A stretch of 64,000 nucleotides of DNA from positions 33,502,965 to 33,566,964 of the forward strand of contig NC_092628.1 in assembly GCF_039555335.1 (NCBI RefSeq), read 5' to 3'. The stretch's first letter is position 1, and every line of letters starts with the position of its first letter. The notes beneath the pieces were generated by a model. That model searched no databases and was not told the DNA's origin. It saw nothing but the letters and a program-made list of their open reading frames with translations. This DNA is from Amphiura filiformis. Taxonomy: Eukaryota > Echinodermata > Ophiuroidea > Amphilepidida > Amphiuridae. A program made the translations under genes and the position numbers. Shown here one piece after another: positions 25,685 to 38,374 of the stretch.

Positions 25685-28600
25685 ATGGCATTTCGCGTCA
25701 ATCTCGATTTTTCGGCGATGAAAAGTCGTACCGTTTGGTTCTGTGCATTAGCAAATCTGTGCAATGTTTTTGCTGTGACTTTCATAGTTTTATACTTAAC
25801 TTTCGGGCAGTATCTGACTGCAGAACTATGTATTTATATCACATCTACCTTCCTTGTCGGAGCTGTATTTGTTGTACTGATGTTGAGGAAGAGCCAACTG
25901 TCAAAGAATCGACTTGAAACATTCCTTGGACCGGTTAGAGAAGGACTGATAGCTCACCGTGGTGCGGCTCTGGAAAGTCCTGAGAACACATTACTTGCCC
26001 TTCGAGAGGTAAGCTTAGCTATCCATGCATTATTATTATTATGATTGTATCATGTTGAAAATGCTCATAATACATGTAATTTTCAATAAAAAAATAGTTT
26101 AAAATTTGTTTTTGCATTGAGTAGGCAGCGTGATGCGATTAGTTCGCAACACAAACTTAAAGGGGCATTTCGTGATCCACAGCCTCATCCCCCCACTTTT
26201 CTCAAAAAAAGTTGAGATTTTTATATCACTGGAAACCTCTGGCTACATAATGTTTATGTACAAAATATTTCTTGCAGATTAATTTGTTTAGCAAAGATAT
26301 CGTGAAATTTGAATTTCGTTCTGGTGCACCAGAACCCCGGGGGGGCACTCAACTTAAATTTTGGTAGGGGTGTGCGGCGCGGAGCGCCGAACTTTGGGAA
26401 CTGAGAACTGATTTTCGGGCAAAATAGGGGCTTGAAGAACTGAAATTTGGGCCAAATTATAGGCTGTTGAGCTAAAAAATTCCAAATTTTTTCCAAATTT
26501 GAGCTTAAAGAGCTACAATTGTCAGAGTTTGAGGCTCAAAGAACTGGATTAGATTCAAATGTGGGGCTTAAGGAACTGCCGGAGAGCCTGAAAAAGGGAC
26601 CCTTGACCGCCGCACATACCCGTACCACCTTAACATGTGAGTGCCCCCCCCGGGACCAGAACGAAATTACAACGCATTGTCTATGGAGCAGTGTAATACA
26701 TAAATCATGCATAACTCGTGAACGCAAAATCGGAAGCAAATGAAATTTTGGGAATAGGTTTTTTTCGTGGATATCTAATGAAAAATGACATAAATAGAGG
26801 ATGCTAGGATCACGAAATACTCCTTTAAATAACGGGCAAAACAGACACATCATTTATCGGTATGACATTTTCGTATTGGTGCTGCCCTATCTAAGTTTGC
26901 ACTGAAGTGCCATCTCAGTTTGGTGCGCCGATGTGGATCATGTGTTAATGAATTTTTATTTATTCTGGATAAATAAAGGGGTATTAATTACAATTACAAG
27001 CATAAAAGTTTAGACAAGAAGTACAAGAAGCTGTGTAATTAATATTAGGCCAATGGAACCCGATTATTAGTTTCCGATTGGATGTTTTAAAAAAAGGACG
27101 AGGTCGCTATTTCATTATTCATTATTCGGTCTCTTTTCATTATCCATTATGTCAACAAAATCAATGATTTTATGAACAGCTTTCTCCAAATTTAGGTACC
27201 CCACCAGTACCAAAGTATATAGGCCTATTGTTGATGAAAGACCATCTCAAAACAGGTATTAATGCTTAGAACATCTTTACAGAGAAAAAAGATTTGAATT
27301 TGTTTTCATAAAAATGAAAAGAAATTACCAATTTTTGTAATCAAAGAAACATGATGAGGTAATCCTTAAATTTCCATTATTTACTACATCCTCTACCCCT
27401 ACAACTAAGAAAAGGTGCTGATTATGATCAGCAGGGGATGTCAGACATTTTGAGAGTTTCAATTTTGATTATTTCCATTTCAATGTTCAGATAATTGACT
27501 TTTTTATGAAAATAATGAAAGTTTTGGTCAAATTGAAAAAGAGATGCGGGCGGTCAATAGGAAACTAACAATCGAGTTCCATTAGCCTTATGACAAACAT
27601 GCAACTATTTAAGGGGGTACTACATTGTACACCCCTGTCGTAAATTTCTGACTATTTTTGCATTTTTCTCAAAAAATTATAACACACTGGTAACAAAAGT
27701 TATGTATATTATTGGGGCAAGGAATCCGATTACTACACTGAAATTTTAGTGACTCAAGACAAGCGGTTCAGTATATATGATAGGAAATGAGGTACATCCT
27801 AACGGTACCTTATTTCTTATCATAAATAATGAACCGCTTGTCTTGGGTCACTGCAATTCCAGTGTAGTAATTGGATTCCACGCCCCTATAATATAACTTT
27901 TGTTACCACTGTGTTATTAGTTTTTGAGCAAAATGCAAAAATAGACACAAATTTATCGAGGGGTGTAGTACCCCCTTAAGCTACAGGAGCCTTGTATTTT
28001 TTATAGTGCAACATTGCACTAGCTTTTTGTATACACTTCATCCCATACCGTAATGCAGAGCTACTACGGTATGGGTTCCTCGTACTAGATGCGATGCTTC
28101 CTCTTTTGGGTGACCGCTACGGCGCGGCCACTATTTGGCACGACATTGTAAAAAGCTTCTAATTTCGGGCTTGCTAGATTTACTTCGCAACTGTTTAAGT
28201 GTTTTGCTTAAAAGTTTGCCCAGCTTAAATTAAAAATAAAAACACAACTTGCTTGGTTTTGATTTTGATTTTATTACTGTTTACTAATATGCATTGAATG
28301 CAAGTAAAGTATTTCTATACAGCGGGAATTAACGCTTGAAATACGACATTAATAAAACTGCTTTTATGTCTTTTAAAAACGCTTTTGAAGAGATGGCGCT
28401 ATTACATGTACGTTCGCAGAGTAGGCCTATGATCCAGGTGAAGGGTGACATGATTTGATTTGATGGGGCATTGATGGGGTCTTTGGGTGACAGTAGGGCC
28501 GGCGTCGGCACAGTTTTTTGATGTCAACATGTCGACATATTTCGTATCTTGACTTCATGATTTTAAAAGTTTTAACCTAAAAATATCTAGAAACACCATC

Positions 28601-31600
28601 GGCAATTTCAGCATAATTCAAGATGGCCGTCTTCATAGCGAGCACATAACGATAAAGTGTACAATTTACACCGGAAAACAAGATAAAGTGTACAATTTAC
28701 ACCGGAAAACAAGGCAAAATACTGCCAAAAGTATGACCCCCGAAGGAAAATAACATGAAAAGTTGGCGAAATAGTAGGAAAGATAAGATTTGGCATTGCA
28801 TTTTGTTGAAAATACATTGGAAATGGCCAATATTTTGAGTGAAAATGAGCTTCCCTGACAAAGTTTTACTTGGCCATTGCCTGAGCACTATGTCGCCATG
28901 GACGAAGTTCTGTTGATATGTTGACATTTAAATTCACTTTGTCGACAGGATTCCGACAGAGGACCTGTCGACGCCGGCCTTAGGTGACAGAGCATGTGCT
29001 GGTAATGGAGTCTTTGGGTGACAGCGATGGTAAAAAGGGGGGTCTTAATAGCCCTACATACGCATCACGTCCAAAGCGGATTTCAGCACATCATATCATA
29101 GCTCCCATTGGGTGCCCTATTCCTTTTTAAAGGAATTTTTATATGGTCATTCTGCCAACCAGCAGCCAATCACAACCGTGCACAGTTGCGATATCGCATT
29201 GCGATGTGAAAAGAACAAAATCCAAATCCATCGCTGACCGAAATTTTCACTGTGCGATATGTACCGCATCGGAGAGTCGCATCATGATTTTTGTGTTGTG
29301 GTAAGTACTTGAGAATCATGCTGTTGGACCTTGAAAGTCCTTGAATTTTAACGCTTCGGGGGACCCTGTTATTATAAAAAAAAAACATTTTAACAGCTTT
29401 ATTAGGTCACTGATGTTCATGGCACCAATAAGATGGCAAATTAAATTTAGGGATTTCAGACTGTCTTTCAGTGCATTATTTTGTATCACTCATTTAATAT
29501 AATCTTCCATTTTTCTTTTTGCAGGACTTTTCTTACTCATCTGTAGCCAGGTCGGTGTGATGTTGTCAACAAGATCATCAAGTCTAAAACCATATTTTGT
29601 ACCATATTTCACATTTCAGTCATAATGGTGGTGAATTTTGGTTTAAAAATACTGAAATGCACCTTGGTAAGTATCAGTTATTTAGGTCTTGAGGCTCTCT
29701 CCGCTTCCCTAGAGATGGAATGTTTGGGGTGGTACTCGCTGCTACATGTGCTGCGGAACTACATTTTGTCAATGAAAAACAGGCAGCAAGGAATCAATCA
29801 TAAGGAGGGACGATATGCGAGGGCTCATCTAATTCCATTTCATCTTTTAAATTGCCGTGTTATTCTTTCAGAGAGGAAGTTGATAAATATGGGCTTAATC
29901 TGGAGGTTACTCAGGATGAGGTGGTTACTGTCGTGACCATGATGTTGGATGCTCTACTGGTGTGTAGTTTACCAGTAGGCGGAACTAGAACAAATGCCAA
30001 TCAAAATTTTCTCCTTTAAAACTCATGTTGTACATGTAGATACTCCTGGTGAGAGTTGGATGTTCCACTAGTGCCTATTGCTACAGATTTAAATTTTTAG
30101 CTGAGTGAAAGTTTATTGAAGTTTGCTATTTAACAAAAGGTAAAATTTTTATTTTGTTTAATTTGATTAGTTGTAGAAGCTACATAGATGGGCGTAAAAT
30201 GACTGCCTCGACACATAAGATGCTCAAACTGCACTAGACTAAAATCCATGTCAAATCACTGGCCTCGCATATTTCAAACTACCGGCGTGATGGTCATGGA
30301 AGAAATACCGTAAAACCCCGTCTACAAGCATATAGTGTGCTTCTGATGAAAGCTACATTAATCCAGTCACCATTATAGAGTTTGAGCAAATAAATTACGG
30401 ATCCAAGCATATACAAACAAGTATTATTTTAAGACCGATCTATTGTATTGGTATATTAACGTTTGCTTAGAATTAATTAAGCTTTTATAAAAAACACTTT
30501 ATATGCTTGTAAACGGGGTTTTACGGTATTTGCCGACTATAAAAGAACGGGTTGGTGACAGTGCAAGTTACGCAGATGGTGAGATGCACAAATTTGAAAT
30601 TGATGACATTACTAATTGTTTCCCTTATTTCCAAACCAGGCCAAGAAGAATGGTGCCTCGTCAGTGGAATTTGATCTGGAGATGACCAGTGATGGTGTGG
30701 CAGTGCTCTTACATGATGATACAGTGGACAGGACTACAGATGGCATGGGAGAAATAAAGAACATGACATTTGAAGAAGTCAGGAAACTCAATGCTGCAGC
30801 AAACTTTGGACCAAAGTAAGTCAGGATTTCTGGGTCTTGAAGGGAAAGGCTACATGTTTGTAACTTAGTACAATGTATGACGCATGTGGGTGGAAGAAAT
30901 TTGAGGAATGGAAATGCCTATTGAACAAGTAGTCTTGTTGTACCTTCCATCTTGATCAGTGCAGTTTCATTGTTTTGTGCAAGCTATAGAAAAATTATCA
31001 AATTCGTGGACATCGTGGAACATACTCTTTGCGTGGCTGTGCGTAGTAAGCAGATGTACGCAGATAGCCTCGCTAATATGGACGTGTAGAGTAGCGTTGT
31101 ACGCGTGTGTAGTTAGCATGATTAGTCGCGGAGTAACAAGCGTAGTTGAATGTTCCACGATGTCCACGAATTTGAAAATTTTTCTATAGTGCTTCTTAAG
31201 GGGTTCTCAATAGGCAGCAAAATCAGAGCAAAATATTAGTGTATTTGGTCCTATAAAACACAAATCATTTAAATGATTTTGGCTCTACATTGTCCTTCAA
31301 ATAAATTTGAAGGACCCCTGTACCAGACCTTAATTTGTATTCTTTTGTGTCTTTTGCATGAACAGATCAAACAATAATTTTGAACAGATTCCAACAGTGG
31401 AGGAGGCAGTGCTGCTATGCAAAGACTTGGACCTGAACATCTTTTTTGACGTAAAAAACTATTCCAAAGAGGTACGAGTACAAACATAGATGCATTTTAC
31501 AAATAAAGCACTATAGTAAGAATTCCAATTGAATGAACGCAGCTTTTAACAGCTGCACTCGATCCAACCGCGATCGTATATTGCGTATTTCAAACTACAA

Positions 31601-34600
31601 CGCGAACGCACGACCTTTCATACATGCTATCCAATCACGAGGGCGTTGGCATGGTTGGATTTACTTCCGCGTTACTCACGCACAGTCGCACACGCTCGCG
31701 TACATCGCGCAGTGTACGCAAAAATTCGTCACGCTATTGAAAGCTGCGTTCATTCAATTGGAATTCCCACTATAGTCTTGCCACAATTTGTTTGGTCAGC
31801 CACAAACTGTGTATCTTGCAAGTCAAAGATGAGTGCAATATTTGACTTTCCCATGCAATGTATTCTTATATCACATGAAAGTAAGCCATTTAATATTAGA
31901 AATATATTGATCAGAGTGAAGCTTAAAGTATGTGCGTGCATGCATCATCTGCACACATAAAATATAATATTTGTTAAATAAATATTGTAATCATTCGGGA
32001 ACTTCGAAGAAATTATGCAATATGCGGATATTGTATCACTCAGGGAAGCGATTGAATTGATTCAATTATTTATATCAGCTTTCCAAGTGATACATTAAGT
32101 CTGAATGACATATGTTTCTTTGAAATTCTGGTACCCCGATGACTATGTTCAAATGATGTACGATCGTGTACATTTTTGCTCGGTTTCCACTCGCACCGAG
32201 TTAGGTCAATTCAGAAATAATATTGAATGGTTAATTGCAGTGTGATACAAGAATAAATTGCACTCGATGCATAAGTATACATTGCACTAGTTTTAACCAA
32301 TTGCATTGTTTTTATTTTGTTTAAAAAAGGCGAGCTGATTGTTACTTAATTTATCCATAACAATAGTATGTGTAGTAAAATTCATATAAGTTTTTAGTGG
32401 GCTAAGCTTTCAACTTTTAGACAGAATCTCTACAGATCAAAGGCAAAGTGACAAGACAGTTGTGGACAACACATACATGTAACCATATAAAAGACATTCA
32501 CCCATTGCCATATGCGAGGAGAGCCTCGATCTGGCAGCATGCATGAATGGGAATTGAACCAGTTATATAACATTGCGTAAAGTTACGTAATACTTCCTTT
32601 CATGTCTATTGCCAGTTCGAGGCTCTCCTCGCATATGGCGGAACCATGCAATAGGCAAATATAGGCATGTATGTGGTGACAATTAGACATGGGGGACAAA
32701 GGGCAAACGATAGAAACTATCACTTCCTGCTCTGGAGCAGGAAGTGATATGACATAGGTGGATATTAATAATAAACATGTTAACAGGAAGTACTTACGCA
32801 GACTAAAAGTAAGTGCCATTGCACATGACATGTGCCCTCCCCCCAAAAAAGAAAGAAATTGATTTGGTGTCCTGTTGTCGGATTAAAAAAAATTTACTGT
32901 AAAAATACTAAAAGTACATGTAGCAGAATTCAAGTCAGGAAAATAATTTATTAATTTGTAAAATTCTACCACCCCTGCAAAATATCTCCTAATTAACATG
33001 TTCACTGGTACTGCAAGACTGATTGACGAAAAGGTCACATACTAAAAGGCAAACATATTTATATGTACCCTAACAATATTGTTTTCAATTTATAATATCG
33101 CAATATAATGGTAAATAGTAATAAAGAACATGTATGTTTCGGGTTGGTGTCGATCCATTGATTGGCCATACAAGTTTTTGTTTCAAATGGCCTAAACATT
33201 ATCCTCCAAATATATACTTAAAATTTTATGCAAAAAGTGCAAATATTTTCCATGATGTATTAAATTTAACCAATACACTATTTTTTTGTTTCCTCAGATG
33301 CTTAACTTCCTTGAAGGTCTCTTCCAGAAGTACCCACACTTATATAACAGTGGCATAGTGTGTTCATTCTACCCGCAAGTTATTTACCAGGTACGGGATC
33401 AACTTGTTTTGGATGGTGCTTACAACTTAAAAAGGAATGATATTGCTTTTTCCCTGTGACACCTCCAATTTTGGATCTAATTTTATGTAATTTAACAATA
33501 ACATGGCATTCATATAACTTAAAACTGGCACAATTTATTACACATACCAAGATATAATCTCATGTTTAAAAATAACTGAACAAAGTGCTGTAAGTAATAC
33601 TTTTAGAACATGGCTGCATGTCACACTCTGTGTCCCAAACCCTATGGAATATGCCATGCATGCTGTTGTGTTTGTGCTACCAACTGTAGTGAACGTGTGT
33701 ACTGTATGACATGTGTAAAAAAGATAAAATATTCGGTCAAGGACATCCATGGGTATATATATACCTATCGCCCGAAACTAAAAAGTCTACAATCCAGGTC
33801 AAATTTGTTGGAACACTTTAACATGGGTACTTCAAATATGCCCCCTCCCCCAATCAATGTTTGCAGTTGTTGTTGTTTTGGTCATGCACCCCTAAAGAAA
33901 TTCAACATTGATTGGTGGGGCAGTGGGAGGTTTGTAGTAGCAGGAAACGGTACAGACTTCACACCAAAGAAAGCAAAATTTTAGTAAGTCAAGTATAACA
34001 CTATTTCTGTTTAACAGAAATAAGGTTTACAACAGCCATACTTTTACACAAGTGTTCCAAGTACTTTTGGCTGGGATTGTAGGTACTAAGGCTGGGATTT
34101 TTGGGTAATTTTGTGCCTGGGTACCATATATGTAATGAATGAAATCCAACGTGGCATTACTCTCAACTTGAGAGGAGACAGACTATAGGGACCAAGTATC
34201 AATTGATATTGAACTTTTCACCACAAACTTAGTTACAGAACAGGGCAAGGCTTATTAAAGGCTTATTCAGTGATCCCAGCAAAAGTCCCATTAAAATTGT
34301 GTATAAATGTCCTTAAAGTGTAGAATAAGTCATTAAAATTGCGATTAGGTATTTTTGAAATGGAAAATTGAGCAAAAACAGGGAAAGCAGCAGTACTGGC
34401 AAAGTTAAAGCCCAATTAAAATACATGAAGCTAACTCATGTAAAAAGTCTTATTTTGTCATAAATTTATGGCTTTTTGCTTAACCACTAGCAGGCTATGT
34501 TAGCACTATCTAATTCTATGTCACTAACCAAGGTGCCAAAAACTGAATTTTGATGATTTTTACAATCCTCCGGATGAGCAAATAAATCACTGAATATGCC

Positions 34601-35895
34601 TTTAATGAATGATCTTAGGGTGACTGCACCAGAAATTCAGACCCTAGTAACTGGTAAAAAATAAATAAAAATTGGAAATTGCTCTAATTAAAATTCATTC
34701 TCCAATGCATCATCACACGCTACACACAGCCGACTATCTCACTGTGGATGATGCCATTGACACTGTTTATCTCAATGCTGTTTCCTTTTAATCAAGAAGC
34801 ACCAGTCAATCAGTATGCAGTCAGATGGGGTTGAATGTGACATGTGTTATGTTACTTTCGTTTACAGCTATTTGTGTAATGTATTGAGAAACTACACGGG
34901 ATAATTCATGCCTAGTATGATCATGATGTGACAAATATGGCTATCATTTAAAATATAGTACAAAATAATAAATTGTTTGATAAGTTGCAGTGTCTTTCAT
35001 TTCAGCATTTACCGTAATTCTAAACAAGCAGTTGTACTATTTATTATTTCTCCTTCAGTTGCGACGATGTGATGATCAAATTCTGACAGGCCTAACTACA
35101 GAACCAAACTTTATTCAATCAAAATGTAAAGGTTCTTCAGTGTTTGGCTCTCTGTTGATAACAGTGCTTGATTATTGCTTGGCATGGTCGTTTTACAGCT
35201 GGCTCTGGTTCTTAGTGGGCAATTCAGCGGTTCTTCTCAAACATACAACGGTTTCACGGTGAGTTGAGAAATGGCGATTATTAATCATTTCTGGTGACCA
35301 TCTCAGACTGTATAAATGCAATATTTGTGAAATACTCCTTGGCATCTGATAAGAACAGCTGGGAGGGGGAAGGGTGGGTGGTGCTGAAAATAATTGCCAG
35401 CACAAGCTTTCATTTTGAGGGACCAATATCCTTGTGAAGAGCTAGGATGCAACGGTTGTAGTTGCCCAGTCGTAGCAACAAAAAAAAAAAAAACGGCTTA
35501 ATTTCACACTTAAAAAATGTAAAACTGCCCATTGAGCTTACTATGCTTCCAGGTATAAATACAGAGGTATGCATGTTACATGTACAGTATTCATTTGCAA
35601 CAAAATCTGACACTGCATTCCACCGTTTGATGGAATTGGCACGCGATGACTCTAAAATTGAGTTGTACAAGTATCATCTTGTTATGCAGCATACCAGGAT
35701 AAAGTCATTATCAAGTGACTTGTTTGACAAGTTGTCTTTCTTGTTATTGTTTACTTCCACAGGGATGTTGTCCAGTTCTGGCGAGAACGAGATGTTGCCG
35801 TAGTTACATGGACTGTCAACACCCAAGAGGGCAAGGATCACTTTACTGAACTACAAGTACCAGTCATAACCGATGCAATCAAACGCTCAAAATAG
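25685..35895 (+). CDS. GDE1: Glycerophosphodiester phosphodiesterase 1 (GDE1/MIR16-like), complete six-exon gene
   Basis: GDE1 is a membrane enzyme that hydrolyses glycerophosphodiesters (glycerophosphoinositol, glycerophospho-N-acylethanolamines) to glycerol-3-phosphate and an alcohol. Coding exons are 25685-26008, 30640-30815, 31366-31471, 33298-33390, 35059-35258 and 35763-35895, with phases 0, 2, 0, 0, 2, giving 343 aa (human about 331). Two N-terminal membrane segments (about 17-40 and 46-67) precede the GDPD TIM-barrel. The catalytic HRG motif is intact (H91-R92-G93), as are the ExD metal pair (E118, D120), H133 in LLHDDTVDRTTDG, and D195/K197 in FFDVK. A further hydrophobic stretch lies at about 264-293. 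The start is the first in-frame ATG before the first membrane segment. The introns carry many MITEs; an AATAAA lies at 36716. A tandem paralogue follows at 43164. Very likely functional. Confidence 0.92.
26157..26828 (-). mobile_element. Complete TTAA-flanked element of the AAGGAGTATT family, interrupted by a nested insertion
   Basis: TTAAAGGGGCATTTCGTGAT at the left and ATCACGAAATACTCCTTTAA at the right are inverted, with TTAA at both ends. This is the only complete copy in the window; others at 698, 9478 and 16458 are truncated. Its palindromic centre (compare GTTCTGGTGCACCAGAAC in the copy at 16458) is split by the element at 26336-26654. It lies in GDE1 intron 1. Confidence 0.85.
26336..26654. 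mobile_element. CCCGGGGGGGCACTC-ended MITE nested in another element
   Basis: ACCAGAAC is duplicated perfectly at 26328-26335 and 26655-26662. The ends CCCGGGGGGGCACTC and GAGTGCCCCCCCCGGG are inverted. The empty site is visible in the uninterrupted relative near 16640, which confirms the insertion. 319 bp, non-coding; the 8-bp duplication is hAT-like. Confidence 0.9.
27609..27979. mobile_element. TTAA-flanked palindromic MITE, GGGGGTACTAC family, copy 2
   Basis: The ends TTAAGGGGGTACTAC and GTAGTACCCCCTTAA bound 371 bp closely similar to 22708-23069, including the CAAGACAAGCGGTTCAG inner arm. It lies in GDE1 intron 1. Confidence 0.87.
28496..28980. mobile_element. Putative TA-flanked element with GGCCGGCGTCG ends
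   Basis: GGGCCGGCGTCG at the left and CGACGCCGGCCT at the right are inverted, each flanked by TA. Inside is an exact tandem pair of a 31 bp unit (28651-28681 and 28682-28712, containing GTGTACAATTTACACCGG). No coding frame is supported. Confidence 0.6.
30305..30529. mobile_element. TA-flanked MITE with TACCGTAAAACCCCG ends
   Basis: ATACCGTAAAACCCCGTCTA and the inverse AAACGGGGTTTTACGGTAT bound about 225 bp. Paired arms include CAAGCATATAGTGTG and CACTTTATATGCTTG. The TA at each end suggests mariner-type mobilisation. It ends about 110 bp before GDE1 exon 2. Confidence 0.78.
30984..31189. mobile_element. CTATAG-ended MITE 1 in GDE1 intron 2
   Basis: CTATAGAAAAATTATCAAAT and its inverse (ATTTGAAAATTTTTCTATAG) extend into ~40 bp arms containing TCGTGGACATCGTGGAACAT. 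The 206 bp element has a CG-rich centre with TGTACGCAGATAG-type sequence. Non-coding. Confidence 0.8.
31509..31775. mobile_element. CTATAG-ended MITE 2 in GDE1 intron 3
   Basis: CACTATAGTAAGAATTCCAA and TTGGAATTCCCACTATAG form inverted ends with arms containing TTGAATGAACGCAGCTTT. The centre is CG-rich with repeated GCGT/ACGC words. It begins about 38 bp after GDE1 exon 3 and resembles 30984-31189 in end sequence and composition. Confidence 0.8.
32507..32639. repeat. Inverted repeat, 23 bp perfect arms
   Basis: GCCATATGCGAGGAGAGCCT (plus CGA) at 32507-32529 is repeated in perfect inverse at 32617-32639. The ~87 bp spacer shows no other structure. It lies in GDE1 intron 3 and is probably a small MITE or a remnant of one. 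Confidence 0.7.
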
Positions 35896-36715
35896 TTTTC
35901 CACAAAATTGCTTATTTTTATGTATTTATGTTAAACATGTTTGTGTGGGTTGTAAATGCAATTGTGTATTTATTGAAATATTCATTTTTTAATAATTACT
36001 CCTGATTTTTTGGGCAGTTTCTTAAATGTATGGGTTTCTATAAAATATAGAAACAGTTTTTAATTTTTTGTACAGAATGAAAATGTAAACAGGGTTAAAA
36101 TGCACCAGTGTTGGAAGTTATTGTTCAAATTTCAAGTTCTGCATTTTTAAGTTAAGTTTTTTAGTTCCAAGTAAGAGGTTACATGTCAATATAAACTTAA
36201 AAAACTGTTTTAAAACATTAAACACAAGAAAAACATTCAAGGGGAAAAATATTGGAATTGTAAATTAGTATCTTGCAATTAGATTGTGATCGTGTGTGAA
36301 TATCAAAACAATGTTATAAACATTTGACTTGTAATATTTGTTTCAACAGCATGTAATTTCAGACAATTATTAAGACTTACATTACATGTAAGGCACAGAC
36401 ATTGATGTATGTGAGCATCCAGTCCACCATAAATGGTCTGTAAATGTTGGTGTTCTCAATGTTTTGAGACATTTAACAGAAAAATTCTGAAAATAAGCTT
36501 TACAATAATATTGAATGTCCCTGTTGCTTGATTGAGAAAGGAAGTAAAGAGAAAAGTAATGCATTGGGAAATTCTTTGCTTTTACGATGTTCAATGGACA
36601 AACCTCAACTTCTGTCAACATTAATGATCCTTTCATGGTGGATGGCATGCACGGATACTGATTTTATTTATTATTAAAAAAAAAATTGTGTTTCTTTTTT
36701 TTACAGAAAGGGTCC

Positions 36716-36721
36716 AATAAA
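36716..36721 (+). terminator. Possible polyadenylation signal of GDE1
   Basis: AATAAA about 820 bp after the GDE1 stop codon. It implies a long 3' UTR, and no nearer canonical hexamer was noticed. Confidence 0.35.
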
Positions 36722-36993
36722 TGTTTTGCATGTTAATTAAAAAAAAATGTTGGATGCAACCAAGCCTGAGGTTAAGGGGAAAACTGACCATGTCATGCCA
36801 TGAATAATGATAATAATTAAAATATATTCTTGTATGCATGGATAAATACAGTCAATTCTTGCTATGGATGCTAAATGTGGAACAAAAGCACATGGTCATA
36901 TTTTGCACTTTTTTATATTGGCTTTCTTTTTACCATGCTCATTAATCACTATTATGTAACGCCCATGATATCTGCTGTGTGCTTTGCTGTATG

Positions 36994-37145
36994 CAGGGCC
37001 TAGATTTCGACGAGAATCACAGAATCGATTCTCGTAAGATTTGGTTGTGAGAATTAACTTCTCTCATTGTATCATACAGTAAGTGCAGTGACTACATGTA
37101 TGATGGATTTTGATTCTCGCAAACCAAGACGAAATCTAGGCCCTG
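36994..37145. mobile_element. Short CAGGGCCTAGATTTCG MITE
   Basis: CAGGGCCTAGATTTCG and CGAAATCTAGGCCCTG are perfect 16 bp inverted ends of a 152 bp element flanked by TGTATG on both sides (at least 6 bp). Inner arms GAGAATC/GATTCTC also pair. Confidence 0.82.
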
Positions 37146-37865
37146 TGTATGTACTGTTGGGAAATGGATGTGTTTTAACATCCTTATTAAAGATATAGCC
37201 TATTCACTATTGCAGAAAAATACAGCACTATATTCTTGGTTTAAAAAAACCCATTTTGCCGAGTGAAACTTACATGAATCCTTTAGTTTGTTCTAACTGG
37301 GAATAAATGTCAAATGGTTTTGCAATTTGATGGAAAATGGGCCAGAAACATGCAATTTTGCATGATTTCTTATAATTGCAGTCACAAAATTCAATTACAC
37401 CGTATTTACTCTATACCCGGGACTCTATAGAGACCCCATTATAATATTTTTTTTAAATCCCAAGTACTGTATTTTTCTGGAATAGGGAGTAGCATTGTCA
37501 TCAATATATTAGGCTGATGTTTTTTAATCGGTATGGTTTCTATGTAACTCTCAACTGATGTGACTAATTTTGTCAACATTATGTAATTGTAATATCTTTG
37601 TGATGTGCATGCCCACTGCATGACAACACGCTGTTCTGGTGGCATGGTAATGAAAATTAATTAGATTTAATTACATTATCTGCTTGTGGACATGTCACTA
37701 GACTTGTTACCAAAGCTAAAAGTCTTTCATGTGTTTTGTACTAAAAACTGGGACTAAAAAGATATATACAATACAATATAATCAGGAAATTTGTATAGCA
37801 CTAGTATCATTAACGAAAGGTTATGTTCAGAATATGCATTATTTGCATTTTGAGAGTTTCTAATT

Positions 37866-38311
37866 GAGGGGCCAGAGCCAAAAGGCCCTAAGTGCATTTT
37901 TGGCCAAAATGAGACTTTGATACTAAAATAATATTTACAACATTGGACACCTTATGATTGTATAGCCATAATCAAGATATAGCCACAGAAACTGTTATCA
38001 ACGAAGTGCAACACTGCAAATGTGTCAGAGCCAAAGGCCCAAAGTACATTAAAATACCTGTATCTCAAAATGGCATTTTTGCACATAGGGCTGTCTGATA
38101 CCAAAATAATCCTTACAACACTGGGCACCTTATGATTGTTTACCATAAACAAGTGATAGCCACAGAAATGGTTATTAGCAAAAATCTAAAGCCCAAGTTC
38201 AACACTATGCATGAAATGTGTGAGAGCCAGAAGGCAAAAACGCCAAGTACAGAAACGCCTATGTCATTACATATCTTTTTTGTACTTTGGGTCTTTTGGC
38301 TCTGACCCCTC
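37866..38311. mobile_element. GAGGGGCCAGAGCC-ended element with internal duplication
   Basis: GAGGGGCCAGAGCCAAAAGG and the inverse CTTTTGGCTCTGACCCCTC bound 446 bp. A ~150-200 bp block (ACAACA, GGGCACCTTATGATTG, GATAGCCACAGAAA) occurs twice in tandem. No target duplication was recognised. It ends about 60 bp before the orphan exon at 38375. Confidence 0.72.
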
Positions 38312-38374
38312 GTAATGTCCAATTGCAAAGAGTTCCATAGAATTGGTGCAAAAAATGGCCGACTTCTATTTCAG

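Noticed and set aside
29625-29936. 103-codon frame in GDE1 intron 1, with an acceptor-like TTTTTGCAG upstream
   Set aside because: No family resemblance, and inserting it between exons 1 and 2 would break a continuous GDPD domain.
35462-35803. 113-codon frame overlapping the start of GDE1 exon 6
   Set aside because: It is in a different frame from the exon and runs through the acceptor; a shadow of intron sequence.
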